Shown: piece after piece, positions 1 to 10,008 of the stretch | Numbering within the stretch: position 1 is the stretch's first letter | How the letters are laid out: the number at the start of each line of letters is the position of its first letter | Assembly: GCF_000485595.1 (NCBI RefSeq) | Contig: NW_014577226.1 | Location: forward strand, 321,964 to 347,214 | Length of the DNA: 25,251 nt | Source: Priapulus caudatus | Lineage: Eukaryota > Priapulida > Priapulimorpha > Priapulimorphida > Priapulidae | Reading direction: 5' to 3' | The notes under the pieces: generated by a model | What the model was told of the DNA's origin: nothing | Seen by the model: only the letters and a program-made list of their open reading frames with translations | Databases searched by the model: none | Made by a program: the position numbers and the translations under genes

Positions 1-215
1 CTGTTGCTACTGCTGGTGGTATATTGTCACTGCTGTCGCTGTTGCTGCTGTTGCTACTGCTGGTGGTATATTGTTGCTGCTACTGCTGTTGCTGCTGTTG
101 CTACTGCTGGTGGTGTCACTGTTGCTGCTGTTGCTACTGCTGGTGGTGTCACTGCTGCCGCTGTTGCTGCTGCTGTGCGTGTCACTGCTGCCGCTGTTGC
201 TTCTACGGTTTTACG
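1..215. repeat. CTG/TTG-rich 33-bp minisatellite
   Basis: The stretch is built from CTG, TTG and GTT triplets. In its middle the word GTCACT recurs at 115, 148 and 181, giving a 33-bp period (CTGTTGCTACTGCTGGTGGT lies within the unit). Because 33 is a multiple of three, all three + frames stay open, producing Leu-, Val/Ala- or Cys-rich peptides of no evident meaning. The array begins at or before the window edge and decays toward 215. It is best read as an expanded trinucleotide array. Confidence 0.85.
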
Positions 216-440
216 TTGTTGTTACTGCACTTATTTGCTGTCTCAGGCTTTGGTCCCAGGGAAATTTATCCAGACGCACCAGACGAAATACGTTTCGACA
301 ATACGCGAAATCTGCCATCTCCGCCTAGCATGTCGAGCCGTCGTTAGCGATATATACGCGCACGAAAACTGTCAACGTCGGTCTCTTACACTGGCATGAC
401 GACAGCGCCGCCGGTGCGGCATAACCTCAGCTGGCGCATC
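216..440. other. Unique sequence, no feature seen
   Basis: Ordinary, non-repetitive sequence between the CTG array and the pyrimidine-rich block. I see no convincing exon or RNA gene here. Confidence 0.5.
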
Positions 441-600
441 CCCCTTTGTCCTCCTCTTTCTCTCCATCTCTCACACTCCCTACTGTCTTTCTCGCTCGCT
501 GTTCTCGCGCTCGCTCGTCTGTCTGTCTGCTTGCCTGCATGCCTGCCTGTCTGTCTGTCTGCCTGTCCGCATGTCTGTCTGCCTGCTTGCCTCTCCTCTC
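441..600. repeat. Pyrimidine-rich block with (CTGT/CTGC)n
   Basis: The + strand is almost all C and T. From about 517 to 596 it becomes an imperfect tetranucleotide array of CTGT and CTGC words. Open frames on both strands here come from the repeat. Confidence 0.8.
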
Positions 601-608
601 TGTGAAGG

Positions 609-656
609 GTGCAGGTGTGCGTGCGTGCGTGCGTGCGTGCGTGCGTACGTGCAGGT
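609..656. repeat. (TGCG)n microsatellite
   Basis: About eight near-perfect GTGC/GCGT steps are bounded by copies of GTGCAGGTGTG. Alternating purine-pyrimidine sequence of this kind can adopt Z-DNA. It accounts for the Arg-Ala-Cys-Val repeat peptides in the + frames. Confidence 0.85.
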
Positions 657-684
657 GTGTCTCCCACAGTAACGTGCAGTTCTT

Positions 685-1135
685 TATTACTCATTCCCTC
701 TCTCCCTTATTCGTTTCACCATCCCTGGCGCTTCTCGTCCACCCGTACCGCATCTCTCACGCTACTTCTTTCACCCTTTCTACATTCTCTCGCCCTTTCC
801 ATCTCCCTGCCCACTCTCCCATCCACACTATCTCTCTCCTCTATCCATTACTTCCCACCTCCCCTCTCTTCCTCCCAGCCTCACTTCCACCCGCCTTACC
901 AATTCCCCCCCCAACCCACACTATCTCTCTATCGCTTCCACTTCCTCCAACCTTTACTTCCATCCTCTCGCTATCGCTCCCACCCTCTTTACGTCATTTT
1001 CGTCCCACCCTAACCTCCACCCTGTCTACCCCCTTCCCCACCGATCCTCACTTCCACCCTGTCTACCCCCTTCCCCACCGATCCTCACTTCCACCCTCCC
1101 TGCCCCGTCTCGCAGTCTTTCTCGTTGCTCGCGCG
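685..1135. repeat. Strand-asymmetric pyrimidine tract with a 37-bp tandem duplication
   Basis: For about 450 bp the + strand is mostly C and T, punctuated by short A-containing words. Within it, 1021-1057 and 1058-1094 are identical 37-bp tandem copies that begin CCTGTCTACCCCCTTCCCCA. The Ser/Pro/Leu-rich ORF across this block reflects base composition. Confidence 0.75.
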
Positions 1136-1140
1136 CATTT

Positions 1141-1360
1141 TTAACAGTGAGGACTAGCGGCGGTCCCTGCGGGCTGCGGAGGGCTTCCGCAGGAGGAGAC
1201 CGAATCCTCGCAGATATCCCACGCAGCGGATAATGACCGAGCGCATTTGTCAGCTGTCACTTTGCGCAACACTGTTTCATTGTGTTTCCCATGCGCTCGC
1301 CTCGTGAAGAAATCGCTCCGAATTTCGGGCGCGCGCACGAACGCAGCTCGCAAACGCAAC
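1141..1360. other. CpG-rich unique sequence, coding status unclear
   Basis: Moderately CpG-rich, non-repetitive sequence that is open in more than one frame on both strands, so no frame is favoured. A short hairpin (CTGCGGA at 1174, TCCGCAG at 1186) is present. I do not see a convincing start codon with splice sites. Confidence 0.4.
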
Positions 1361-1367
1361 GCCGATT

Positions 1368-1446
1368 CTATCGTCGTCGTCGTCGTCGTCGTCAACATCA
1401 TCGGTATCGTTGCTGTCGTCATCATCGTTATCGTTGTCGTCGTCGC
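1368..1446. repeat. (TCG)n trinucleotide repeat
   Basis: A pure TCG run at about 1368-1392 is followed by TCA/TCG/TTG variants to 1446. It encodes poly-Val on one strand and poly-Asp or poly-Thr on the other, so the frames crossing it are not evidence of a gene. Confidence 0.85.
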
Positions 1447-1789
1447 ACGGACGGTGTCGCCCTCTATGTCGCCGTCGATAACGAACAAGAAATATGCGCG
1501 TGCGTGTCATACAGCGGGCAGAGGCCATGCGCAACAACGACGATGCGCAGATGAAAATGAGGAGCCACGAGTTGCCCGAATTTTTCGGCAGGAAGAGTGA
1601 GCGGCGGCTGCGTTACGTCGGCATGTACGTAGATAGGTATCTCTCAATCAATGAAACCTTTCCGTTTATATTATAATATACAGTTCGACACACTCTAACC
1701 TGATTACTTCTCCATACATTTAGCTCAAAAGGTGGCACCAAATTTTATTCTGCTGCTTTCAAGTGAATGCGCGCAAGCCGGCCTGTATG

Positions 1790-1866
<77 letters not shown>

Positions 1867-1896
1867 AAAGAGAGAGAGATAGATAGATAGATAGAT
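1790..1896. repeat. (AT)n-(GA)n-(GATA)n compound microsatellite
   Basis: A short (AT)n run is followed by about 60 bp of GA repeats from about 1805, a GCGAAAG interruption, and then about four GATA units near 1878-1896. Compound arrays of this type are common in animal intergenic DNA. Confidence 0.9.
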
Positions 1897-1899
1897 ATC

Positions 1900-2899
1900 A
1901 AGAGCGTATTAAAAAGCCTTCTTACGATCTTGATAGATACAGATGTGCCTATATATATGACCCCAATGATATCTCTACGGATCTCAATTCACCTTGCATG
2001 TATCTGTTTCCTTATTTACCTATAAGTGTGTATTTCTAATATGTAAATATGCATGCAATATGCATTCAGTATGCATATGTATGTAAGTATGTAAGTATGT
2101 TTGTCTGTATGTATACGTTCCCGTAAGCACGTACGCACATTCTCCTACACACGTATATGTCACACAGTCGCATAGACGAACAGGCATCGCGCTGCTGCTG
2201 CAAGCACTTAATTGCAGCTACGTAAAACAACAGACCGTGTGACACAGGACCTATACACATGAAACCGATTCGCAGACAGTAGATGCTGTAGCAATTCACC
2301 TAATTTGTAACATTATTGACATTATATAATTCCCTCCCTCACTCCATCCCCGAAACCCCGGGGGGGGGGGGCATTTACAGCGTAACATATACACGGAGAA
2401 AGCATTGTATTTTGCCTAGCACCAACGCAGTGTACATTTTCTAACCAGACGTTACACAGTTGCAGTCGGCAAACGTGTAAAGAGTTGCAGTTGGCCTGAT
2501 GTTGACTCTACGGCAGCCCGCCAGTCTCGATGTTCTAACAACATTGCGCAATTTCCGCTACGAAACGCCAAATTTTTGCTGGTAAATATTTTCCTGCCGC
2601 AACACATCAACGAATGAAATAATTGATTCGCGATTATTTTCAAACAAACTTCGAATAAACAACGCACGCGGCATCTCGCGCATTCACTTGCCCGCACGCA
2701 CGCCCACACAGACTCACACACATGCACCTAAATGATGACTACACACTACGAATTAGCTTCTAGGTAGGTTACGTGAGGGATAGGACAGCTGCAAATACTC
2801 ACGGTATAAATCACCTGCGTTCCACGGCAGTCCGAAGAAACTGTGAGAGAAAAAAACAAAACGCGAACAATCAGCGACCGCTGGTCAATCACATGATGC
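1900..2899. other. Mostly unique sequence with minor simple repeats
   Basis: Contains a short GTAT/GTAA run (about 2078-2115) and a CCCC plus G12 homopolymer junction (2356-2371). A minus-strand open frame at 2452-2727 has a non-repetitive C-terminal half, but I found neither a homologous motif nor clear splice signals, so I do not call it. Confidence 0.5.
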
Positions 2900-2900
2900 C

Positions 2901-3205
2901 TCGCGCACGCGCGCGCACACACAGACACGCGCGCGCACACAGACACACGAGCGCGCACACATAGACACGCGCGCACACAGACACACGAGCGCGCGCACAC
3001 ACACACGCGCGCACACACAGACACACGAGCGCGCGCACACAGACACACGAGCGCGCGCACACACACACGCGCGCACACACAGACACACGAGCGCGCGCAC
3101 ACACACACGCGCACACATAGACACGCGCGCACACATAGACACGCGCGCGCACACACAGACACACGCGCGCACACATAGACACGCGCACACACACACACCC
3201 CATGC
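2901..3205. repeat. CACACAGACACGCGCG minisatellite
   Basis: About 300 bp of alternating purine-pyrimidine sequence. CACACAGACAC and GCGCGC blocks alternate with periods of roughly 16-20 bp, and GAGCGCGC and CATAGACAC variants recur in a higher-order pattern. The minus strand reads as Val-Cys-Ala-Arg repeats in several frames at once. Such DNA is strongly Z-prone. Confidence 0.9.
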
Positions 3206-3521
3206 ACACACGTGCTGGTCCCAACCACCTTGCTGCCGCTACCTCTCACACTGTTCCTACCTGTCATGCCGGGTTAATAAGTTAAAATCTGCCATTCGTC
3301 ATAAAAAAACCGGCATGCCAATCAGTTACATAATATGCCAGTTTTTTCTTAAGACTCCAGAAATTTTTGCTGCTCCCCCCACACCTCTAATCGTCCATCC
3401 GCCCGCTACCCATCTCAATAATACACGAAACGCTCGTGCGCGCGTGTTGGAAGCCACATACGCACACACGCACACACTCTTTCGCGCTATCCTCCCTCTT
3501 CTTTCACCCTCTCTTGCTCAG

Positions 3522-3663
3522 CAAGCGCTTTTTCACATTCGCTCGTAATTTCGTTAATGGCCGCCAGACAAGCGGACGCATGTATTATGAAGCCCTGCAG
3601 ATGAATTGCAGCCGATTAAGGAGTGTGGCGGGGAAAGGCGCGACGCACGCCACACCGCCGCAG
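3522..3663 (+). CDS. Possible internal coding exon, unknown gene
   Basis: I do not recognise this sequence. It is proposed as a 142-bp exon on splice signals alone. A long pyrimidine tract (about 3488-3519) leads into TTGCTCAG, with the AG at 3520-3521. At the other end CCGCAG is followed by the donor GTATGA at 3664. One frame stays open throughout: one base completing a split codon, then 47 codons starting KRFFTFARNF, containing SGRMYYEALQMN, and ending HATPPQ. The incoming phase is 2 and the outgoing phase is 0. The interior is not low-complexity. Against it: no partner exon is visible on this strand, and pyrimidine-rich DNA is common in the window, so the acceptor could be chance. Confidence 0.22.
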
Positions 3664-3848
3664 GTATGAATCGTTAATCCCCGGAGAGATCCGCCGCCTT
3701 ACGAAGCACGACGGAGCACGACGGAGCACGGAGCGAAAAGAACAGGTAGCTCTCGACACGTCAACGTCTAACGTGTGTGAGCGCTCTCACTCAGCGTCGA
3801 GGAGGCAGGCGCTTACAGCACAATGCTGATGCACACGCCCGCACGTAT

Positions 3849-3869
3849 ATACATACATACATACATAGA
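3849..3869. repeat. (ATAC)n microsatellite
   Basis: About four to five tandem ATAC units following GCACGTAT. Confidence 0.8.
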
Positions 3870-3952
3870 TCCGCGCGCGCACGCAGGTACGAGACGCCGA
3901 AATTCCCGCAGCAGAAGCATGCAAAAAGACCCGCGGCAACGACGAAACAGAC

Positions 3953-4370
3953 CTTAGCATTTAGTATGAAATTACCCATAGAAAACGTCTTCAGTCGAAA
4001 ATGTCCCATTGAGCACATTTTAACGTTTTAGTAGAACATGGCTCCTTGAACACGTCTTAGGATTTAGTAGGAAATGTCCCTATTCCATGGAACACGTCTT
4101 ACGTTTACGTCTTACGTAACACGTGTTAGCATTTTAGCATTACATGACCCATGAAACACATCTCATCATTTTAATAGAAAAATTACCCTGCCCCACTGAA
4201 CACATCTGAGCATTTTAGTATAACATGAACGTCTCTTAGCATTTAATATAGAATGGTCCATAAAACACACATCCTGATTAAGTAGAGAATGCCCCATGAA
4301 ACACGGCGAATGACCCATGAATGACCCAAAGTTAACACATTCAGCATTAACATGACAGCATTTACATCCG
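3953..4370. repeat. Decayed tandem array, unit about 37 bp
   Basis: The words TTAGCATTTTAGTA, then an ACATG-CCCAT core, then GAACACGTC or GAACACATC recur about ten to twelve times at roughly 27-44-bp spacing. Examples are TTAGCATTTAGTATGAAATT near 3955, TTTTAGTAGAACATG near 4025, TTAGCATTTTAGCATTACAT near 4126 and GAGCATTTTAGTATAACATG near 4208. Copies differ by indels and substitutions, so the array is old or under weak homogenisation. No coding role is apparent. Confidence 0.7.
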
Positions 4371-5442
4371 CGTAATATTACGCTCGTGCACATCGCTCCC
4401 AGGGACAAATGCCATCTGTCCGCGTAAATTTGCAGTCTTGCAGACAACGAGGCCCCTTGCCCACACGCGAAGAACGTAATCACAATACGCTTGATCATGG
4501 TGGCAGCAACGCCATGGTTTTAGCGGACTTACCCGATCACGGATGCTGATTCGTGACGCATGCGCGCGCCGCACCACGGCGGAGAGCAACGCTAATCGTC
4601 ATCGAAGAGGAGGTATCTCATCATGTTATTGTATAAAGTACAGTTCTTTAATTAAACTCTCTCTCGGCCGAAAGAAACCTAATCTCCCCGAGCCGGGCAT
4701 TCAGGGCGATTCTCGCGCGCGCACGTGACAGATCCTCGGATTTATCAATTCTGTATTGAGAACATTAAAATTGTGTAAAATTAAATTACCATACCAATGG
4801 CCGTGTATGCTCGCCGCGCAAACAGACTGACAGACTCCGCGTTCCTACAGAGAACAGTTTACGAAGAAAAGGCCAAGCAAAGCGAAACAGATTTCGCCCG
4901 TAAACCCCGATTTGATGAATGCGAACAGAGGGGGGATTTCCCATACACGCGCAAAGCTGTAAATTTATTTTCTCTGGCGACGAAAGAAGGGAAGAGTAAT
5001 CGTGATAAAGCTCTGAACTTTGCAAAACCGTATGATTTACAGTTATCATTCCTACTCCTAATCGATGAAATATGATGATCCAAGCTTAACGCTCTACTGT
5101 CCATTACGCGTTGCCTCGAACCATTCATTAAAATGCATTTATAAATTACATTTCCAATTCCAAAATGCCACTATACCCTTAATTATCACTTGGTAATTGC
5201 TTTAAGCTTCACAGCCCCATCTAAATGACCGTTGTCTAGCGCTATGATTATACCTCATTGTGGGTTACGAAACTATAAAACAATCAGAAGAGAAAATGAC
5301 GTAAGTCTTCGTTTCAAGTAGACACATATAGGTCACACGGAGTAACATCGCATGTCCCCACGCGAAGACATATTTCAATAGTGTAAGTTAAATGTATGCT
5401 GTCTAGACGTATTTAGTCACCAATATCAAATCTAACGCAGAT
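4371..5442. other. Unique sequence; stop-poor patch without clear gene
   Basis: Between 4786 and 5128 three overlapping frames (one +, two minus) are open for about 87-92 codons each. This suggests a chance stop-poor patch more than a specific exon. I saw no splice boundaries favouring one frame. The remainder shows no repeats or RNA-like folds that I can support. Confidence 0.4.
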
Positions 5443-5513
5443 GGGGTCGTTGTCGTATCAGGTACTACAGACATGTACCCGAGGTACATATATGTATAGT
5501 ATACACAAGTGTA
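5443..5513. repeat. Left terminal inverted repeat of E copy 1
   Basis: GGGGTCGTTGTCGTATCA, a spacer, GTACCCGAGGTAC and AAGTGTACC appear in order. This matches the reverse complement of 7488-7558 with few substitutions in its outer 45 bp. The GTACC-CGA-GGTAC palindrome is conserved at the other element ends and could be a transposase-binding site (inference). Confidence 0.8.
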
Positions 5514-5933
5514 CCTGACCAATGTTGTTTCTACATAACCGTACCGCTGCGCTCCATAAATGTACCCAGGCGGGAAGTCTCGTTCAGTCACGTGGTATTG
5601 TCGTAAAAGCCGGAAAACGGTATAACATAGGAAGAATTTAGCGCCTTCTGATTGGCTGGAATTTGGCAAGATGTCAGCCTCCATGACTTGTAGCCAAAAT
5701 CCCGAATTATCTACTAAAAACCCAGAGGCCAGCTGTAAACTAATCGGTCCACGAACATAAACAGAAAGTAGAACAAAAAAGTATTGCGTATAGGCCCCTA
5801 CACTGCATATCCTGATACCTGTCAATACTGCCGTATACGCGGAACGATACGGATGCGCAAATCGTATTATCATTTCCTAACTAAACCAAACTCGGCAGCT
5901 ATAAGCCCAAAACCTCTCATAACTTAAGATTAA

Positions 5934-6531
5934 AGGGACAGTAGCCTCTAGGATTTTACTGCATACAACTGTACTTACTGTATAACAAATCGTCTATACC
6001 CACATGTATTTGTCACCAGATACTTAATTAATTATTTACACATCAACGCTACGAAATTTGAACGGCGCCATGACACCCGCTGCTGCCACCCTGAAAAAGT
6101 TGCGTATTTGACTTTTTATTTACTTGCAGCGTAAATGACCGAAGGCTAATCACAAAAGTTGCAATTATTTTATACCTAAATGCTATTTAACGAACGATAT
6201 TCATTTTAGGGCAAATTATCCATATTATACTGAAACTATTATGTCGTTATATAGATATTACAATCCTTTTGCCTTTTAAATAATAAATAAGACAACATTA
6301 CCTTCGGTCAGTAGGCCCTTGCTGGAAAGTGGTTATGCCGCAACTTCTCAGATCGTGCGCTTTGCAGTGCGCGCCACCGTCGTTGTAATCAAACTGTAGT
6401 CGTTAGTTTTAAAAACATTTAAAAAAAATATTTCTAATGATGATTGAAACCATGAAACTTTTTATGTAGGCGCAATTAATAACCCTAAATTAGCTGAAAA
6501 TAACCCTCAGACCTGGCTTACTGTTTCCGTT
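5934..6531. mobile_element. Nested MITE X, about 598 bp, TAA target duplication
   Basis: X interrupts E copy 1. TAA flanks it at 5931-5933 and 6532-6534, whereas the uninterrupted E copy has a single TAA at the equivalent site. The left end reads AGGGACAGTAGCCTCTAGG and the right end, reverse-complemented, AACGGAAACAGTAAGCCAGG, an imperfect TIR. A second copy of its right portion lies inverted at 25014-25251. A 3-bp TAA duplication on a short non-autonomous element fits the PIF/Harbinger superfamily (established TWA preference). That assignment is inference, since no transposase is seen. Confidence 0.75.
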
Positions 6532-6790
6532 TAAGCATGAAAATAACACATTTGCACAAAGAATGGCCAAAGGTATAGTGAGTAAAATATGTTTTTTCAT
6601 AAGAAAATACATCAGAAAACTTACTTATCTAAAGGTTAAAAACCAAATACACATTTACAAAATGGCGTTTGTTCTCTGTTTTGAAAGTTTCGAGCATTCT
6701 CGCTACTTTATCGCATGTGGTTCATTATGCTGCGAGCAGGTACGTCTATGTAAACACAGTGTACTATATGCTGCCAAAGAGACAGGCTCT

Positions 6791-7489
6791 GGGCCCGTTG
6801 CCCAGAAACTTCGTAATTACGATTAATATTTAAGTCTAATGTTTAATGTTAAGGTTAATTTTTATAGCGGTTGCCAAAACCACTTAACTAACTTACGTAA
6901 GTGAAACACTTACGATAACAGGAATTCCACAAGGCTGCTGATTGGAGTGGAATCGATCACAAATTCAAAATTCATCACATTTATCTCTACATACAGTAAT
7001 TTATGCCATATTATGATGGCTAAACCCATATAAATAATTATGAAATATTACTGGTCATGGGATTAATTCTGCACAACAAGACAAATTCTCACACGTGCTA
7101 ACACGAGACGCGCAGAATCGTCGGCAAGCGTTGCCAAAAACCTTTGAAAAAGAGAACAAATGCCATACGTCATTTATAAATGTTGGTTTTGTTTTATTAG
7201 CGGTAAATAATTAATGATTTTGACGTGTTTTTGTCAAGAAAAACACACATTGTAGTCATTATTATAAAATATAATATCACTATAATTGTAATTTCGCTGC
7301 GTGTAAATGTGTTATTTTCAGCTTTAATATTTAAAGTTAACGAGGGTCTGGACTCTTAGGAGTTAGAGAAAGTTACGAGAAGTTTTAATTGTCTGTAACT
7401 TTACGAAGTTTGGCTGGCAACGCTTTAAGAAAAAGGGACTGTAAGGTTTAAGGTTAAGTGTTAAGACTAATTTTTTCTGCAACGGGCCC
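6791..7489. mobile_element. Nested TIR element Y, about 700 bp
   Basis: Y sits near the other end of E copy 1. Its ends are GGGCCCGTTGC at 6791-6801 and GCAACGGGCCC at 7479-7489; weaker inverted similarity, including an AGCG(G)TTGCCA word, continues about 80 bp inward. CTGG flanks both junctions, while the uninterrupted E copy has CTGG once, so a short target duplication is likely, though it is hard to delimit because the TIR is itself G/C-rich. Y carries a ~200-bp interior (7140-7350) homologous to the E interior in direct orientation relative to E copy 2. No transposase is visible. Confidence 0.65.
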
Positions 7490-7558
7490 TGGTACACTTG
7501 TGCTAACATTTACGTACCTCGGGTACATATCTGTAGTACTTGATACGACAACGACCCC
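7488..7558. repeat. Right terminal inverted repeat of E copy 1
   Basis: Contains GGTACACTTGTG, then GTACCTCGGGTAC, then TGATACGACAACGACCCC, the inverted counterpart of 5443-5513. It is separated from the body of E by insertion Y. Confidence 0.8.
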
Positions 7559-8115
7559 TTCAGCAAAACTAACTCGTCTAAAACCTGATAGCCTCATGCC
7601 TACATACAGACACATGTGCGCGCTCGTGCGTGCGTGCTTGGAATGCGTGTGCACGCGTGCACGCGGGTGTATGAAATCGAGGCTTTCCAAATTATATCTC
7701 GTTATCACCTAATTATATTATTACATGTACGATTAGTTATATGAATTAATTTCGTCCTAATGAAAAGTAATTCGTTATTTTTAAGGCGAAGTGGCGCAAC
7801 AAACATAAGAATAATAATATTAAAGAAATATAAGAGTCGGCCATGAAGAGATAACGTTTCCACTCATTTACATTGAACTCCAGCCGCTCCTACCTTCACA
7901 CTGAACTTTGAACGCCAATGCAAACACATGCATGTTTTCAGCACATAAAATTACAAGAACGAAAACACCTGACTCAAATTGTGTCTAATATTCATGATAG
8001 ACCTCGACGTAGACGCTGGCAACCTGGAATTACTGTTCATTCAATAGTAGAGTTAGTGAATCCATCATGCACGTAAATTACACAATACTATAGCAACTAG
8101 ACAGAGGGCACTCAC
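7559..8115. other. AT-rich unique sequence, nothing identified
   Basis: No repeats, long frames or RNA-like folds that I can support. If the split-gene hypothesis for 11579-11676 and 8116-8270 is right, this would be intron on the minus strand. Confidence 0.4.
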
Positions 8116-8270
8116 GGAGAGTGTCCATACCTCCGCCAGCCTGTAACATGTATGCTGCTTTACGCAGCTGGAACGCCGCTCGCTGCTGGGCTGCTTGCTG
8201 ACTCGCCGCTCGCTGTGGCGGCTGCTGACTCAGCCGCATCGCTGGTGGTTTGCTGCTGGACTGCCTCTCG
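8116..8270 (-). CDS. Possible coding exon, Gln/Ala-rich, unknown gene
   Basis: I do not recognise the protein. On the minus strand the frame ERQSSSKPPAMRLSQQPPQR, then a Gln/Ala stretch, then FQLRKAAYMLQAGGGMDTL is open, and it meets a strong donor, GTGAGT, whose GT is at 8115-8114. The acceptor chosen is TTCGAGTCAG ending at 8271, giving 155 bp with incoming phase 2 and outgoing phase 1. An alternative acceptor after GTTGTCTCAG, with a longer GT/T-rich tract, would start the exon at 8310 but needs a different incoming phase. The phase at 8270 matches the possible first exon at 11579-11676. The sequence is CTG-rich, so part of its open frame may be compositional. The donor and the non-repetitive C-terminal half are the better evidence. 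Confidence 0.25.
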
Positions 8271-8317
8271 CTGACTCGAACAAGCGCTATCGATCGCGCC
8301 GCGCGGCCGACTGAGAC

Positions 8318-8364
8318 AACACACAGCACACCACACACACACACAAACACACAAACACACACAC
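8318..8364. repeat. (CA)n microsatellite
   Basis: CACACA runs interrupted by AAACACACAAACAC. On the minus strand it is a GT-rich tract just upstream of the possible 8310 acceptor. Confidence 0.85.
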
Positions 8365-9190
8365 GAGACCGATTACATTACCTCCCCCATCCACTCCGTT
8401 ACTCCGTTTAACGCCGGTGGGCGGAGGTTAATTAATACTTAACGGCAAATTGCCCACCAAGACCACACACCTTGGCTTGAATACGGCGCGTGGCAGAAAT
8501 TTCACTGATTAAAAAAGAGGGGCATCTTTCGATTAAATTATCTAACTATAAATCGTTGAACAATCAACGAACCTGACCACACGCGGGGAATCTTCTGCAG
8601 TTCTGTCAGATAAATATCAGCAAATTCCAACGGCTCATCTCAAACCAAAAGTCTAAACAACACATCTCTGCCTTTGATTCCTGCGGCCTTTATTTTTTTA
8701 CAAGTCTGCTTATGCATTCTCCAGTTATTTCACATCCAAGGTCCTCGCAATACTGTTATCCAATCAGGCTCAGAGAATATCAAAGCCGCACCGGGCACCG
8801 AAACAATGCCTGACAACTAATCAAACAGCATTAAGCTCCGATCCACCGGCGGCAGTATCACACATAACCATTTACATATACACGCGCGGCTGGCCGATTT
8901 CCAATCTATCGAGCCGCCGAATTAAATAACACTCCGCAATGAATTACGATTACGTCGCCAATTACGCTTAACAAATGCAGTTTAAATTACAATAATGAAA
9001 GTTAAACACGCCCGACTGTTGTCACTGAGACTCGATAGCGCAGAGCCCTGACGCCCACATGAAAGGTGGCCGCATAGAGGAGGAGGCAAGGTCGAGAGTG
9101 CGGCACGCCTTAGCGCGCAGCGTCCGCGGAGGCCGTTAGCGCCGCCGTATTAGGTAGCGGCAACGGTGGTTGTGACCGTGACCGTCTACC
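8365..9190. other. Unique sequence, CpG-richer toward 9000-9180
   Basis: No exon, RNA or transposon ends recognised. CpG density rises at about 9030-9190, just before the G-rich minisatellite. Confidence 0.4.
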
Positions 9191-9200
9191 GTGCGCGCCT

Positions 9201-9861
9201 GGGGGGGGGGGGGTAGAGGAAGCGCATACGATCCGGGGGAGGGTGAGCTAGAGGAAGGCATACGATCCGGGGCAGAGGTGCGGTAGAGGAAGCGCATACG
9301 ACCCTGGGGGAGGGTGCAGTAGAGGAAGGCATACGCATCAGGGGTGGGGGGAGTTGAGTAGAGGAGGCAACATCGGGGGAGGCTGCGTAGAGCGAAGGCA
9401 TAACCGATCAGGGCGGGAGGCTTTGAGTTAGAGGAAGCATACGATTCCGGCGGGAGGTGCAGTAGAGGAAGGCATACGTCCGCGGGGGAAGCCGGGTGAG
9501 TAGAGAAGACATACGATCCGGGGGGAGGGGAGTACGAGCGAAGGCATTACGATCCGGGGGGAGGTGATTAGAGGAAGCATACGACCGGGGGGAGGCCGTG
9601 TGAGTAGAGGAATGCATACGACGAGGTTGGAGGGTGAGCTAGAAGAATGCATACGATCCGGAGGGAGGGTGAGTAGAGGAAGGCATACGACCCGGGGGAG
9701 GGTGAGTAGAGGAAGACATACGATCCGGGGGGAGGGTGAGTAGAGGAAGACATACGATCCGGGGGGAGGGTGAGTAGAGGAAGACATACGATCCGGGGGG
9801 AGGGTGAGTAGAGGAAGACATACGATCCGGGGGGAGGGTGAGTAGAGGAAGACATACGATG
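9201..9861. repeat. G-rich 34-bp minisatellite
   Basis: Opens with a G13 run (9201-9213), then about 19 copies of a unit containing TAGAGGAAGACATACGATCC followed by GGGGGGAGGGTGAG. The last five or so units (about 9675-9861) are nearly identical with an exact 34-bp period. The earlier ones vary in length, in G-run size and in words such as AAGGCATACG or AAGCGCATACG. As 34 is not a multiple of 3, one minus-strand frame cycles through three peptide phases every 102 bp (SPRIVCLPLLT, PPDRMSSSTHP, GSYVFLYSP), which explains the long open frames. These are not genes. Confidence 0.9.
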
Positions 9862-10008
9862 CCGCCGGTGCTGCACACGGACACAGGGCCCTGAGCAGAC
9901 ACTTGCCAACAGGCGGGTTTCTTTTGTGATATATAGGTGAAGCTGACTCCGCCTTAGATCAACCCACACGACACCATATAACACGCGCGGGGATGAATGC
10001 GTCAGCAT

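Larger units (their letters stand above)
5443..7558 (-). mobile_element. Composite TIR DNA transposon, family E copy 1, with two nested elements
   Basis: The outer ends are inverted repeats of about 70 bp. The left end begins GGGGTCGTTGTCGTATCA at 5443 and the right end is its reverse complement finishing at 7558. Both contain GTACC-N3-GGTAC and end with an AAGTGTACC word. Removing two inserts (X, 5934-6531; Y, 6791-7489) leaves about 816 bp that aligns with the uninterrupted copy at 10639-11471 in the opposite orientation. No transposase is present, so it is non-autonomous. The exact outer boundary is uncertain because GCTGAT-like similarity extends a few bases past the G run. No clean target duplication is seen. 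The superfamily is not assigned. Confidence 0.8.

Noticed and set aside
446-1144. 232-codon Ser/Pro/Leu-rich frame
   Set aside because: Follows pyrimidine-rich low-complexity DNA and includes the TGCG array and a 37-bp tandem duplication.
2746-3267. 173-codon Cys/Val/Arg repeat protein on the minus strand
   Set aside because: Comes from the CACACAGACACGCGCG array; three overlapping frames show the same peptide, so no frame is selected.
4786-5128. Three overlapping frames of 87-92 codons
   Set aside because: Both strands are open equally, with no splice signals or motifs to choose between them.
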